Part shown: one piece after another, positions 33,208 through 42,119 of the stretch | Numbering within the stretch: the first letter of the stretch is position 1 | How the letters are laid out: each line of letters begins with the position of its first letter | NCBI GenBank assembly: GCA_938028745.1 | Contig: CALIZL010000038.1 | Coordinates: 1 to 64,000 of the forward strand | Length of the DNA stretch: 64,000 bases | Origin: an uncultured Prevotella sp. | Lineage (GTDB): Bacteria > Bacteroidota > Bacteroidia > Bacteroidales > Bacteroidaceae | Reading direction: 5' to 3' | Program-made: the position numbers and the translations under genes | The notes under the pieces: model-generated | What the model saw: only the letters and a program-made list of their open reading frames with translations | Databases searched by the model: none | What the model was told of the DNA's origin: nothing

Positions 33208-34245
33208 TTAATTAGCCGATTGGAACTCTTGCAAGAAACGCACGTCGTTCTCAGAGAACATACGCAAGTCGGCCACGTGGTATTTCAAGTTGGTGATGCG
33301 TTCGATGCCCAAACCAAAGGCGTAACCCGAATAAACGGTGCTGTCTATGCCGCAGGCTTCAAGCACATTGGGGTCTACCATGCCACAACCAAGGATTTCA
33401 ACCCAACCTGTGTGCTTGCAGAATCCACAGCCCTCGCCGCCGCAGATGTGGCAAGAGATGTCCATTTCTGCACTTGGCTCGGTGAAAGGGAAATAGCTTG
33501 GGCGCAGGCGGATGTCGGTGTCGGGACCGAAAAGTTCGCGTGCAAAGGTGAGCAACACCTGTTTTAGGTCGGTAAACGACACGTTCTTGTCGATGTACAG
33601 GCCTTCTAGTTGGTGGAAGAAACAGTGCGCGCGTGCCGAGATAGCCTCGTTGCGGAACACGCGTCCGGGGCAAATCACGCGGATGGGTGGCTGTTGGCGT
33701 TCCATCACTCGGCTTTGATCGTTAGACGTATGCGAGCGCAAGATAACGTTTTTCGTTACCTCGTTGGGGTTTGTCTCGATAAAAAAGGTGTCCTGCATGT
33801 CGCGTGCGGGATGGTCGGGCGCGAAGTTCAGCTTGGTAAACACGTGCAGGTCGTCGTCGATTTCTGGTCCTTCGGCAAGCGTAAAGCCCATTCGTTGGAA
33901 AATATCGATGATTTGGTTGCGCACGATAGTTAGCGGATGGCGTGTTCCAAGCTTGATGGGGTAGGGCGTGCGGGTAAGGTCGGGCGCATCTTCGGCCACC
34001 TTTTGCGTACCCACACACGCTTTCAGTTCGTTCAGCTTGTCTTGTGCAAGCTGTTTCAACTCGTTGATTTTCATGCCCACCGCTTTCTTTTGGTCGGCAG
34101 ACACATTGCGGAAGTCGGCCATAAGGGCGGTAATCTCACCTTTTTTGCTGAGATATTTCAGGCGCAGTTGTTCAATTTCTTCGGCGTTTTGTGCCGAGAG
34201 ATTGTTCACTTCGTTCAACAGTTGGTCTATTTTATCGAGTATCAT
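33208..34245 (-). CDS. pheS: Phenylalanine--tRNA ligase alpha subunit
   Basis: 345-aa class II synthetase subunit, the catalytic half of the alpha2beta2 PheRS. An N-terminal coiled coil (NLSAQNAEEIEQLRLKYLSK) binds tRNA. Motif 2 lies in VFRNEAISARAHCFFHQLEG, and the Phe-binding region includes PSYFPFTEPSAEMD and GYAFGLGIERI (motif 3). A cysteine-rich insert, CHICGGEGCGFCKHTGW, is present as in many bacterial PheS. It is monocistronic here; pheT is not adjacent, which is usual in Bacteroidetes. Confidence 0.96.
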   Translation of the reverse strand: MILDKIDQLLNEVNNLSAQNAEEIEQLRLKYLSKKGEITALMADFRNVSADQKKAVGMKINELKQLAQDKLNELKACVGTQKVAEDAPDLTRTPYPIKLGTRHPLTIVRNQIIDIFQRMGFTLAEGPEIDDDLHVFTKLNFAPDHPARDMQDTFFIETNPNEVTKNVILRSHTSNDQSRVMERQQPPIRVICPGRVFRNEAISARAHCFFHQLEGLYIDKNVSFTDLKQVLLTFARELFGPDTDIRLRPSYFPFTEPSAEMDISCHICGGEGCGFCKHTGWVEILGCGMVDPNVLEACGIDSTVYSGYAFGLGIERITNLKYHVADLRMFSENDVRFLQEFQSAN

Positions 34246-34273
34246 CTTTTTATTGTGTTATTACAATTTGGAT

Positions 34274-34282
34274 GCAAAGTTA
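34274..34282 (-). promoter_or_regulatory. -7 element TAACTTTGC of pheS
   Basis: Consensus -7 on the minus strand, 28 nt before the ATG. The -33 element is weak. Confidence 0.6.
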
Positions 34283-34324
34283 ATATTTTTATATTGAAAT
34301 AAACATGGTGTGGAAATAAAGTTG

Positions 34325-34333
34325 TACTTTTGC
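34325..34333 (+). promoter_or_regulatory. -7 element TACTTTTGC of the DUF4348-murB unit
   Basis: Consensus -7 element, divergent from the pheS promoter and 112 nt before the next gene. Confidence 0.6.
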
Positions 34334-34445
34334 ATCAACTAGGACACATTTTGGCAGTGCAGAAAAACGCATGCCGAATTGTCCACTTTACGTAAGAATA
34401 ATTTGAGAGACTAACAAAAGAGTATAGGAAACGAAAAGAAAGAGG

Positions 34446-35303
34446 ATGAAGAAACTTATTTTCTTTGCTATAATGGTTGTGCTACTGATAGCGATGGGGC
34501 GCACAACCACTGGGTGTACGGACAAGAAACCGACAACCAACGACACTTTGCGCACTGATACAATAGTGGGCGACACTGCAACGCGCGATACGCTTGAAAG
34601 CATTATCGAAGAACAACCCATGCCCAAAGCGGCAGACGAGTTGTTCGACGACTTTGTGTTCAACTTCGCAGCAAACCGCAAGTTGCAGTTTGCGCGAATA
34701 AAGTTCCCATTGGAGGTTTACCAAAACGATAAGGTGGTGAAACGCATTGAAAAGAAAGATTGGCGCATGGAACACTTCTTTATGAAGCAGGGTTATTATA
34801 CGCTAATCTTCGATAACGCCAAGCAAATGAATTTGGTGAAAGACACAACGATAGGCCATGTTGTTATCGAGAAGATAGCGTTTAACAACAAATCGGTGAA
34901 GCAATTCCTATTCAACCGCGTTAACGGACAGTGGATGCTTACGTCGATGAACCTAAAAGCCATGTACGAAACCACTAATGCCTCGTTCTTGCAGTTCTAT
35001 CAACGCTTTGCATCAGACAGTGCGTTTCAGGTTCAAAGCCTGAACGACTTGGTTGAGTTCACTGCTCCCGACCCCGACGACGATTTTGGTTCTATCACTG
35101 GTTCTATTTCGCCCGAACAATGGCCGTCGTTCAAACCGGGACTTATTCCGAAGGGCGAGATTTACAACATCATCTACGGACAGAAGTACACGGAGAGCAA
35201 CCGCAAGCTGTTTGTTATCCGTGGCGTGGCCAATGGTATGGAGACGGAAATGAACTTCAAGAAGGTGAAAGGCAAATGGAAACTCGTTAAGTTTAACAGC
35301 TAG
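34446..35303 (+). CDS. DUF4348-family lipoprotein
   Basis: 285-aa secreted lipoprotein: the signal peptide ends in TTTGC with Cys24 as lipid site, followed by a Thr/Asp-rich linker. The body (DELFDDFVFNFAANRKLQFA, HFFMKQGYYTLIFDNAKQM, FNRVNGQWMLTSMNL) matches DUF4348, a Bacteroidetes family of unknown function with an NTF2-like feel. murB starts 15 nt downstream, so the two are probably co-transcribed. Confidence 0.82.
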   Translation: MKKLIFFAIMVVLLIAMGRTTTGCTDKKPTTNDTLRTDTIVGDTATRDTLESIIEEQPMPKAADELFDDFVFNFAANRKLQFARIKFPLEVYQNDKVVKRIEKKDWRMEHFFMKQGYYTLIFDNAKQMNLVKDTTIGHVVIEKIAFNNKSVKQFLFNRVNGQWMLTSMNLKAMYETTNASFLQFYQRFASDSAFQVQSLNDLVEFTAPDPDDDFGSITGSISPEQWPSFKPGLIPKGEIYNIIYGQKYTESNRKLFVIRGVANGMETEMNFKKVKGKWKLVKFNS

Positions 35304-35318
35304 GCTTTTATTTTGTGC

Positions 35319-36335
35319 ATGACAGAGTATTACGATTACGATCTTACGCCGCATAATACCTTTGGCATTAAGGCGAGGTGTAAGCGATATGTGGCCTTCA
35401 ATACCGTGGCAGAGGCGCAAAAGGCTTTGCCAAAGCTGGTAAGTGCCAACGAACGACTGCTGATTTTGGGCGGTGGTAGCAACCTGTTGCTGACGGGCGA
35501 CTTCGACGGAACGGTAGTACATTCGCACATTATGGGCATGGAACGGCACGAAGATGGCGAAGAACACGTACTGTTGCGGTGTGGTTCGGGTCTGGTTTGG
35601 GATGAAGTGGTGGCTCAATGTGTGGCCGAAGGCTTGTATGGTGCCGAAAACTTGTCGCTTATTCCTGGCGAAGTGGGGGCTAGTGCTGTGCAAAACATCG
35701 GTGCATACGGCGCGGAGGTGAAAGATTTGATAACCACTGTGGAGGCCGTAGAGGTGGAAACAGGGCGCATTGTGCACTTTACCAATGCCCAATGCGAGTA
35801 TGCTTATCGCCAAAGTCGTTTTAAACGCGATTGGAAAAATCGCTTTTTCATCACCCATGTTACCTATCGACTCTGTCGAACCTTTGTTCCACATCTTGAT
35901 TATGGCAACATTAAGGCCGCATTGGCCGAGAAAGGTATCACCGTGCCCACGCCCATTGAGTTGCGACGGGCCATCATCGACATTCGAAATGCGAAATTGC
36001 CCGACCCCAAAGTGGAGGGTAACGCAGGCAGCTTTTTTATGAATCCCATCGTGCAACGAAGTAAATTCGAGGCTTTACAGGCCCTTTATCCCGACATGCC
36101 ACATTATATAATAGACGCCGAAAGGGTGAAAATACCTGCAGGTTGGATGATAGAGCAATGCGGATGGAAAGGAAAAGCGTTGGGTAGGGCAGGCGTTCAT
36201 CACAAACAAGCATTGGTTTTGGTGAACAAAGGCGGTGCTGAGGGGCGCGATGTGCTGGCTCTTTGCCATCGAATACAAGGTGATGTGAAAGCAAAGTTTG
36301 GCATAGACATCTATCCGGAGGTTAACATACAATGA
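35319..36335 (+). CDS. murB: UDP-N-acetylenolpyruvoylglucosamine reductase
   Basis: 338-aa FAD- and NADPH-dependent enzyme that makes UDP-MurNAc for peptidoglycan. The FAD motif GGGSNLLL is at 51-58, IPGEVGASAVQNIGAYGAEV forms the second FAD segment, EGNAGSFFMNP carries the catalytic Ser, and the C-terminal PEVNIQ provides the catalytic Glu. The extra loop typical of type I MurB is present. The ATG at 35319 was preferred over an in-frame TTG two codons earlier. The stop overlaps the next start by 4 nt. Confidence 0.95.
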   Translation: MTEYYDYDLTPHNTFGIKARCKRYVAFNTVAEAQKALPKLVSANERLLILGGGSNLLLTGDFDGTVVHSHIMGMERHEDGEEHVLLRCGSGLVWDEVVAQCVAEGLYGAENLSLIPGEVGASAVQNIGAYGAEVKDLITTVEAVEVETGRIVHFTNAQCEYAYRQSRFKRDWKNRFFITHVTYRLCRTFVPHLDYGNIKAALAEKGITVPTPIELRRAIIDIRNAKLPDPKVEGNAGSFFMNPIVQRSKFEALQALYPDMPHYIIDAERVKIPAGWMIEQCGWKGKALGRAGVHHKQALVLVNKGGAEGRDVLALCHRIQGDVKAKFGIDIYPEVNIQ

Positions 36336-37093
36336 AAATCACGTTATTAGGAACGGGCACTTCTAATGGTGTACCCGTGTTAGGTTGTGGTTGTGAGGTT
36401 TGCCGAAGTGACAATTCCAAAGACAAACGCATGCGTTGTGCACTGCTTGTTGAAAGCGAAGAGCACCGCGTACTAGTAGATTGCGGTCCCGACATTCGCA
36501 TGCAGCTGATGCCGCAAGTCTTTCGACCCATCGATGCCGTGCTACTTACCCACATACATTACGACCATGTGGGTGGTGTTGACGACCTTCGACCCTATTG
36601 TCGCTTTGGCGACATCCACCTTTATGGCAACATCGACACCGTAAAGGGATTGAAACACAACATGCCTTATTGCTTTTCAGACGACCTTTACCCAGGCGTT
36701 CCGCTGCTGAAACTGCACGCCATCGAACCCCATCGGCCCTTAATGTTCGGCGACATCAACGTGATGCCCTTTGAAGTGCTGCACGGGCAGATGCCCATCA
36801 TGGCCTACCGATTTGGCAAATTGGCCTATATCACGGACATGAAAGCCATTGGCAACGACGAGTTGCAATACCTTAAAGATGTAGAAGTGCTGATAATAAA
36901 TGCCTTGCGATTTGAAAAAGAGCACCATTCTCACCAATTGGTGAGCGAGGCTGTCGACTTTTCACGGCAGTTAGGCGTAAGGCGAACAATACTAACGCAC
37001 CTTACTCATCAGATAGGTTTGCACGAAACGGCCAACAAAAGGCTGCCCCGCGGCGTAGAATTTGGGTATGATGGAATGCAGGTCGAGCTTTAA
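36332..37093 (+). CDS. MBL-fold metallohydrolase (PhnP-like)
   Basis: 253-aa cytoplasmic beta-lactamase-fold hydrolase. The metal motif THIHYDHVGG starts at 73 (His74, His76, Asp78, His79). The N-terminal CGCEVCRSDNSKDKRMRCAL resembles the extra zinc-binding region of PhnP-type cyclic phosphodiesterases. YITDMKAIGNDELQYL contains a further metal Asp. The start overlaps the murB stop (ATGA), implying coupling. The natural substrate is unknown. Confidence 0.87.
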   Translation: MKITLLGTGTSNGVPVLGCGCEVCRSDNSKDKRMRCALLVESEEHRVLVDCGPDIRMQLMPQVFRPIDAVLLTHIHYDHVGGVDDLRPYCRFGDIHLYGNIDTVKGLKHNMPYCFSDDLYPGVPLLKLHAIEPHRPLMFGDINVMPFEVLHGQMPIMAYRFGKLAYITDMKAIGNDELQYLKDVEVLIINALRFEKEHHSHQLVSEAVDFSRQLGVRRTILTHLTHQIGLHETANKRLPRGVEFGYDGMQVEL

Positions 37094-37108
37094 AAACCCG
37101 ACCCACAT

Positions 37109-37384
37109 TTACCATTTTAGTCTGAAGAGCGGCTTTCCGCTGAACTTTCGATATAGTTTCCACCCTAATATAAGGGCGTCTAATACGCCTGCTCCCGTAT
37201 TTACCATGTCGGTAAAACGTTTAGCGGGTGAAGTGTCTGCTTGTTCATTGGGGCGGAACAATTTGTCCCACAGCACCTTGATTTTAGCGTCCTCTTCCTC
37301 TATTTGCTTTCTCAAAGCCTCTTTTCGCGCCCTAATCTGCGTTAGCGACTTATACGACGGTGTTTGTATCGTTTCGTTTTCCAT
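37109..37384 (-). CDS. Small conserved protein of a YtxH/holin-like operon
   Basis: 91-aa soluble protein: an N-terminal coiled coil (IRARKEALRKQIEEEDAKIK) then a short semi-hydrophobic C-terminus (MVNTGAGVLDALILGWKLYR). Not recognised beyond its recurrent company. It is the third gene of a three-gene minus-strand unit, 3 nt after the holin-like gene. The trio resembles small envelope-stress membrane operons; this is inference. Confidence 0.6.
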   Translation of the reverse strand: MENETIQTPSYKSLTQIRARKEALRKQIEEEDAKIKVLWDKLFRPNEQADTSPAKRFTDMVNTGAGVLDALILGWKLYRKFSGKPLFRLKW

Positions 37385-37387
37385 ATG

Positions 37388-37741
37388 CTAATCCATTAAG
37401 ATGCTTGCAAGAATTCTAACCACGGGTTTCTCTATCCATTGCTTGCGGAAAGCGAAGATGAGCAGAAAGAGAGCCAAGTAGAAGGCGGCCACGATGCAGA
37501 AACTGGCAGCCATGCCCAATTTAGGTGCCATAGCGTAGGCCGCAGCGAACGAACCGAAGATGGCAATCATCAGTATCGAGACCGTGAGGATGCCCAACAA
37601 GGTGGCAACGGTGATGAGGCGCACCACCTTTTCGATTACATCGAGCTTCACAAATTCCTTTTGAAGCCCGATGTAATCTTTGAGCACCTCCACGAGTTGC
37701 CCGATGGTTTGCACGTTGTTGTCTGTCGAGAACATGGCCAT
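37388..37741 (-). CDS. Phage_holin_3_6/DUF1469-like membrane protein
   Basis: 117-aa protein with an N-terminal amphipathic stretch (IGQLVEVLKDYIGLQKEFVK) and two membrane helices (about 45-65 and 75-98). This layout is the actinobacterial/Bacteroidetes 'holin superfamily III' group, which despite the name is chromosomal and not tied to phage. The ATG at 37741 is used because the upstream extension lies inside the YtxH gene. It is coupled to YtxH, whose stop ends 2 nt before its start. Confidence 0.7.
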   Translation of the reverse strand: MAMFSTDNNVQTIGQLVEVLKDYIGLQKEFVKLDVIEKVVRLITVATLLGILTVSILMIAIFGSFAAAYAMAPKLGMAASFCIVAAFYLALFLLIFAFRKQWIEKPVVRILASILMD

Positions 37742-37742
37742 G

Positions 37743-37964
37743 TTATTCAACAATCGACTCGGGAACGGCGTCCTTGATGTCGTCAACAAGGTCGTCAACC
37801 TGCTTGCGGCTCAACTTGAGGTTGTGTCTTTTGCAGAAGTCGTCAACGGCATCCGATATTTTGCCACGTGTTTCTTCGCCCTTTTCAGGAGCAACAAGCA
37901 GCCCTAGGGCTGCACCAGCGATGGCGCCGCCTAAGAATGCGCCAATGTAACCTAATGCTTTCAT
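37743..37964 (-). CDS. YtxH-domain small membrane protein
   Basis: 73-aa protein. A glycine-rich membrane helix (GYIGAFLGGAIAGAALGLLV) is followed by APEKGEETRGKISD, the YtxH signature, and a helical tail. The start at 37964 gives the conserved MKALGYIGAF. YtxH-like genes are often induced by general stress in other bacteria; no function is proven. It is the first gene of the trio and has a -7 element 97 nt upstream. Confidence 0.78.
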   Translation of the reverse strand: MKALGYIGAFLGGAIAGAALGLLVAPEKGEETRGKISDAVDDFCKRHNLKLSRKQVDDLVDDIKDAVPESIVE

Positions 37965-38060
37965 ACCTTTTGCTTTTAATTGTTTATGTATGTGTATTAA
38001 TAAAATAAGTATTGATCGCTTTTGTAAAGGCATACTAGCCTCATGGCATTCAATATAAAA

Positions 38061-38069
38061 GCAAATGTA
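38061..38069 (-). promoter_or_regulatory. -7 element TACATTTGC of the YtxH trio
   Basis: Consensus -7 on the minus strand. No well-spaced -33 element is seen. Confidence 0.5.
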
Positions 38070-38238
38070 GTAAAACTATGACAAAGCTCAAAATCTTTAT
38101 GTCATTATTTATGTTAAAAAGCGTGTAGAGTGCTCAATTAACAAACTTTATGCGAGCATATCTCGTGTTTTAGTTATATATTTTGTAATTTCGCCCATCA
38201 TAAAGTGATTGTAAGTTTAATTCTAAATAGGATAGAAG

Positions 38239-38718
38239 ATGAAGAAAAGTATGATTTTATGTGCCAGCTTGTGTGCTGCATTTATGTTGTCGAGCTGTGG
38301 ATCGAGCAAGGAAAGTGCCTACAAGAGGGCTTACGAAAAGGCAAAGTCGCAAGAACAGACCGCTGATAATAGCGCTGCGCCCATCGTGGCACCCGTAGAG
38401 GAGTCGCCCGCAACACAGATAACCGTGGAAGAGAGTGTTGAAAACGCCAGCGTAAGGCAAGAGAATGTTACCGTAGTGAGTGGCTCAGGACTGAACGATT
38501 ACAGCGTTGTCGTTGGCTCGTTCTCGTTAAAAACAAATGCCGAAGGGCTTTATAATAAGTTGAAGGGCGAAGGCCACGATGCACGTTTGGCATACAATGC
38601 CGACCGAAACATGTATCGCGTTGTGGCTGCCTCGTTCACATCGAAAGCCGATGCTGTGAGCTCAAGAAATGAATTCCGTGCTACTTATCCCGACGCTTGG
38701 TTGCTATATAGAAAGTAA
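38239..38718 (+). CDS. SPOR-domain lipoprotein
   Basis: 159-aa protein with a lipoprotein signal (MKKSMILCASLCAAFMLSSC), a low-complexity linker and a C-terminal SPOR domain (about 84-159: YSVVVGSFSLKTNAEGLYNK, YRVVAASFTSKADAVSSRNE). SPOR domains bind septal glycan strands stripped of stem peptides, so a division-site or envelope role is likely. The ruvX start is 6 nt downstream, suggesting an operon with ruvX and def. Confidence 0.88.
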   Translation: MKKSMILCASLCAAFMLSSCGSSKESAYKRAYEKAKSQEQTADNSAAPIVAPVEESPATQITVEESVENASVRQENVTVVSGSGLNDYSVVVGSFSLKTNAEGLYNKLKGEGHDARLAYNADRNMYRVVAASFTSKADAVSSRNEFRATYPDAWLLYRK

Positions 38719-38724
38719 ACCAAC

Positions 38725-39141
38725 GTGGCCAGGATATTATCCGTAGATTACGGAAAGAAAAGAACAGGTATCGCTGTTACCGACCCGCTGCAAATTATCT
38801 GCAACGGGTTGGTAACAGTTTCTTCGTCTACACTGGTCGACTTCCTGCTCGACTACACGAAACGTGAGGAAGTGGAACTTATCGTTGTGGGCGAACCAAA
38901 ACAAACTAATGGGCAACCTAGCGAAAACCTCGAACGCGTGAGGCAGTTCGTGGCGCGATGGAAGAAAGCATGCCCCACAATACCCGTTGTGTATTACGAC
39001 GAAAGATTTACGTCGGTGTTGGCTCATCGAGCTATGCTCGACGGAGGCTTAAAGAAAAAAGCCAGACAAGACAAGGCGTTGGTCGACGAGATTAGCGCAA
39101 CAATCATTCTGCAAAGTTATTTAGAATCAAAAAGAAAATGA
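38725..39141 (+). CDS. ruvX: Putative Holliday junction resolvase / pre-16S rRNA nuclease RuvX (YqgF)
   Basis: 138-aa RNase H-fold protein. The first catalytic Asp8 is in LSVDYGKKRTGIAVTD, VVGEPKQTNGQ and YYDERFTSVLAHRAM form the family core, and the final acidic position is DEISATIILQSYL. YqgF is required for 16S rRNA 5'-end maturation in E. coli; the Holliday junction role is less secure. The start is GTG at 38725, directly after the SPOR gene. It overlaps def by 4 nt. Confidence 0.9.
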   Translation: MARILSVDYGKKRTGIAVTDPLQIICNGLVTVSSSTLVDFLLDYTKREEVELIVVGEPKQTNGQPSENLERVRQFVARWKKACPTIPVVYYDERFTSVLAHRAMLDGGLKKKARQDKALVDEISATIILQSYLESKRK

Positions 39142-39701
39142 TATTACCAATATATACATATGGACAACAGGTGCTGCGTAAGGTGGCACAAGACATTCCG
39201 TTGGACTATCCCAACTTGAAAGAACTAATCCAAAGCATGTTCGAAACAATGGAAGCCAGCGACGGCATCGGGCTGGCCGCACCGCAAATTGGTTTAGACA
39301 TCCGTTTGTTGGTGGTAGACCTTGACGTGTTAGCCGAGACTTATCCAGAATATAAGGGTTATAGAAAGGCGTTTATCAATCCCCATATCGTTGAGATTGA
39401 CGAGCAATCGCCTACCGAGAGCTTAGAGGAAGGCTGCCTTTCGCTGCCAGGCATACACGAAAAGGTGACGAGACACACGCGCATCCGTATGCAATATGTT
39501 GACGAAGACTTAAAGCCGCACGACGAATGGTTTGAAGGTTATCTCACTCGCGTGCTGCAACACGAGGTAGACCACCTTGACGGCATCCTCTTCACCGACC
39601 ACCTTTCGCCTTTCCGCAAGCAGCTCATTAAAAATAAATTGAAGGCACTGCTGCAAGGTAAGTTCCGCTGTGGCTACCGCACAAAACAAGCAACGCGCTA
39701 A
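39138..39701 (+). CDS. def: Peptide deformylase
   Basis: 187-aa metalloenzyme that removes formyl from nascent N-terminal methionine. The three motifs are intact: GIGLAAPQIG (43-52), EGCLSLPG (98-105, Cys100 metal ligand) and HEVDHLDG (142-149, His142, Glu143, His146). Length is typical of Bacteroidetes deformylases. Coupled to ruvX by ATGA overlap. Confidence 0.96.
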   Translation: MILPIYTYGQQVLRKVAQDIPLDYPNLKELIQSMFETMEASDGIGLAAPQIGLDIRLLVVDLDVLAETYPEYKGYRKAFINPHIVEIDEQSPTESLEEGCLSLPGIHEKVTRHTRIRMQYVDEDLKPHDEWFEGYLTRVLQHEVDHLDGILFTDHLSPFRKQLIKNKLKALLQGKFRCGYRTKQATR

Positions 39702-39855
39702 GCACCTCTTCGTTAATCCGAGCGTGCAAAGCCAAACTTGTTTGTCCTTTGCAGGGAACGTGAAACCGTTTTCATAGCAATGAGAAAAAGCAAAACAGCC
39801 TTTGCTCCTTAACAGCGCCAACAGTATTACATCAGAATTTATTGCCATAGGTTGC

Positions 39856-41838
39856 ATGAGAAGAAAGATTGCACTTGTTTTTTTCGCACTAGTCGCGTTC
39901 ATTGCCCGTGCGCAGTTCAACGTAGATAGGCTGATGACTAGTGGACAGATAGCCCTCCATTACGAGGACTACGTGCTTTCCATGCAATATTTCAACCAGA
40001 TAATCTCACTTCGGCCTTACCTTTACCAGCCGTGGCAATACCGCGCCATCGCCAAATTCTATCTGGACGACTACGTGGGAGCCGAAGAGGATGCAGGCGA
40101 GGCCATCAGTCTGAACCCCTACATCGAGGACATTTACGACCTTCGAGCCATCTCGCGCATCAGGCAAAGCAAGTATCAAGAGGCAATAACCGATTACAAC
40201 CGTGCCATTAAGCTCAATCCGAGCAACCGAAACTATTGGTACAATCGCGCAGCCTGCCGTATGAATAGCAAGGATTATGCAGGTGCGCACCACGATATTG
40301 ACACGATTGTGTCGCGTTGGGCCGACTATGCCAATGCCTATACCCTAAACGCGGAGGTGTATTTGCACGAGAAAGACACGCTGAAAGCGGCCGAATGGCT
40401 GGACAAAGGCTTGAAATTAGACCCATACGACGCCAATGTATGGACCATGAGAGCCTACATCAGTCTGTCGCGAAGGCAATGGCGCGAGGCTGATGAGTTC
40501 TTGGGAAAGGCCATTCACCTGAAATCCAAGAACGTGGACAACTATCTCAACCGCGCCATTGCTCGCGTAAACCTAAATAACTTGCGTGGAGCAATGGCCG
40601 ATTACGACCTTGCTCTGGAACTAGACCCCAACAATTTTCTTGGACATTACAACCGCGGACTACTTCGTTTGCAGCTGGGCGACGACAATAGGGCCATCTC
40701 CGACTTCGATTTCATCATCAAGATGGAACCAAACAACTTCATGGCCGTGTTCAATCGCGGCATACTTCACGAGAAAACGGGTAACATACGCGCCGCCATC
40801 GACGACTATTCTGCGGTAATTAAGCAGTTCCCCAACTTCTGGATAGGGCTTTCTTATCGTGCTCGTTGCTATCGCCGACTGGGCATGGTGGCCAAAGCTG
40901 AACTCGACGAGTTTAAGATTTTCAAAGCACAGATGGACAAACGCTTGGGCGTTCAGGCGCGTTGGACGCGTGCCAAGTTGAAAGAAGTACGCAAGCGTAG
41001 CGAGATAAACATGGACAAGTACAACCAAATGGTGGTGAGCGATGAGAACGAAGTGGCCCACGAATACGAAAGTCGTTACCGCGGACGTGTGCAAGACAAC
41101 GCCACCAACACATCGCTCATGCCCATGTTCCACCTTTCGCTCGTGCCATACGCCAACGGAATACGTTCTTATCAGGCTTTCGACCGCGACGTAGAACAGT
41201 TTAATCGCGTGGCAAAACTTGGCCGCCCCTTATACGTTGCTTGTGGAAATGAACAGTTAGACGAACGCCACTCGAAAGATTTCTTTGTTCTTGCCGAGTC
41301 GTTGACGCAGAGAATAGGTGCCAATGCCAACAATGCTGAATTGCGTGCCTTGCTCTTACAGCGTGCGGTGACCTATGGAACACTGCAAAATTTCGATGCA
41401 GCGATAGCCGACCTCACAACGTTGCTCTCGCTAGACAGCACTTCCGTCCTGGCCTATTGGCATCGGGCCGTGTGTCAAATGGCCATGAGCGGTTTCAAGG
41501 CATCCAATGGAGCGGATGCTAAATTGCTGGAAGCAGGCGCATTATCCGACTTGAACCGAGCTATAACCCTACAACCTCAAAGTGCTTACCTATATTATTG
41601 TAGGGCGAATTTGTACTACAACCAAGGCAATAACAATAAAGCCATTGCCGATTATACGGCGGCCATTAAACTAGACAGTCGGTTTGCCGAGGCCTATTTC
41701 AATCGCGGACTGGCCCATGTTGCCCGTGGCGAACGCTCGCAAGGCGTTAAAGACCTTAGCAAAGCTGGCGAACTAGGCCTTTATTCGGCATACAACATCA
41801 TTAAGAAAAACAGTTCTACGGCTGCAAAGAAGAAATAA
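39856..41838 (+). CDS. Large exported tetratricopeptide-repeat protein
   Basis: 660-aa protein with a signal peptide (MRRKIALVFFALVAFIARAQ; ATG at 39856 chosen for this reason). At least eight TPR units are visible before residue 350 (for example YQEAITDYNRAIKLNPSNRN, LRGAMADYDLALELDPNNF, NRAISDFDFIIKMEPNNFM) and four more near the C-terminus (DAAIADLTTLLSLDS, NKAIADYTAAIKLDSRFAEA). A charged non-TPR region with a long helix separates the two blocks. It is probably a periplasmic scaffold for protein complexes. It does not overlap def and may have its own promoter. Confidence 0.85.
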   Translation: MRRKIALVFFALVAFIARAQFNVDRLMTSGQIALHYEDYVLSMQYFNQIISLRPYLYQPWQYRAIAKFYLDDYVGAEEDAGEAISLNPYIEDIYDLRAISRIRQSKYQEAITDYNRAIKLNPSNRNYWYNRAACRMNSKDYAGAHHDIDTIVSRWADYANAYTLNAEVYLHEKDTLKAAEWLDKGLKLDPYDANVWTMRAYISLSRRQWREADEFLGKAIHLKSKNVDNYLNRAIARVNLNNLRGAMADYDLALELDPNNFLGHYNRGLLRLQLGDDNRAISDFDFIIKMEPNNFMAVFNRGILHEKTGNIRAAIDDYSAVIKQFPNFWIGLSYRARCYRRLGMVAKAELDEFKIFKAQMDKRLGVQARWTRAKLKEVRKRSEINMDKYNQMVVSDENEVAHEYESRYRGRVQDNATNTSLMPMFHLSLVPYANGIRSYQAFDRDVEQFNRVAKLGRPLYVACGNEQLDERHSKDFFVLAESLTQRIGANANNAELRALLLQRAVTYGTLQNFDAAIADLTTLLSLDSTSVLAYWHRAVCQMAMSGFKASNGADAKLLEAGALSDLNRAITLQPQSAYLYYCRANLYYNQGNNNKAIADYTAAIKLDSRFAEAYFNRGLAHVARGERSQGVKDLSKAGELGLYSAYNIIKKNSSTAAKKK

Positions 41839-41959
41839 AGTTAAGCGCGTAGAACGTATTTTACCACAGCATTGTAGACCAAACTGTTGTCAAGCGGTGA
41901 CTTTATACGTGCAATAACACCTCACATCCTACTTTGCTTAATGGCTAATTGGTAGGCTT

Positions 41960-42022
41960 AACACAAACAACCCACTTTAACACAAGGCAATATAACTTGT
42001 GCTAAAGTGGGTTGTTTGTGTT
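41960..42022. terminator. Very long bidirectional terminator
   Basis: A 27-bp near-perfect stem (AACACAAACAACCCACTTTA then CACAAG, and its complement at 41996-42022) with a 9-nt loop. It separates the TPR gene from the convergent 373-aa gene. Confidence 0.85.
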
Positions 42023-42119
42023 ATGTGTTCTTGCTTATGCTGTCGTGTTATCGTTTTTCTAAACCCCAGAGGTATAGTTGTTCAATTGATATGATCGTTT
42101 TGTTGCGATACGGTTACTT

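Noticed and set aside
35013..36056. Long minus-strand open frame across DUF4348 and murB
   Set aside because: It is antisense to two recognised genes, with low-complexity His-rich content typical of a shadow frame.
37388..37741. Phage holin / prophage remnant
   Set aside because: The holin-like family is chromosomal in many bacteria, and no phage structural or lysis genes are nearby.
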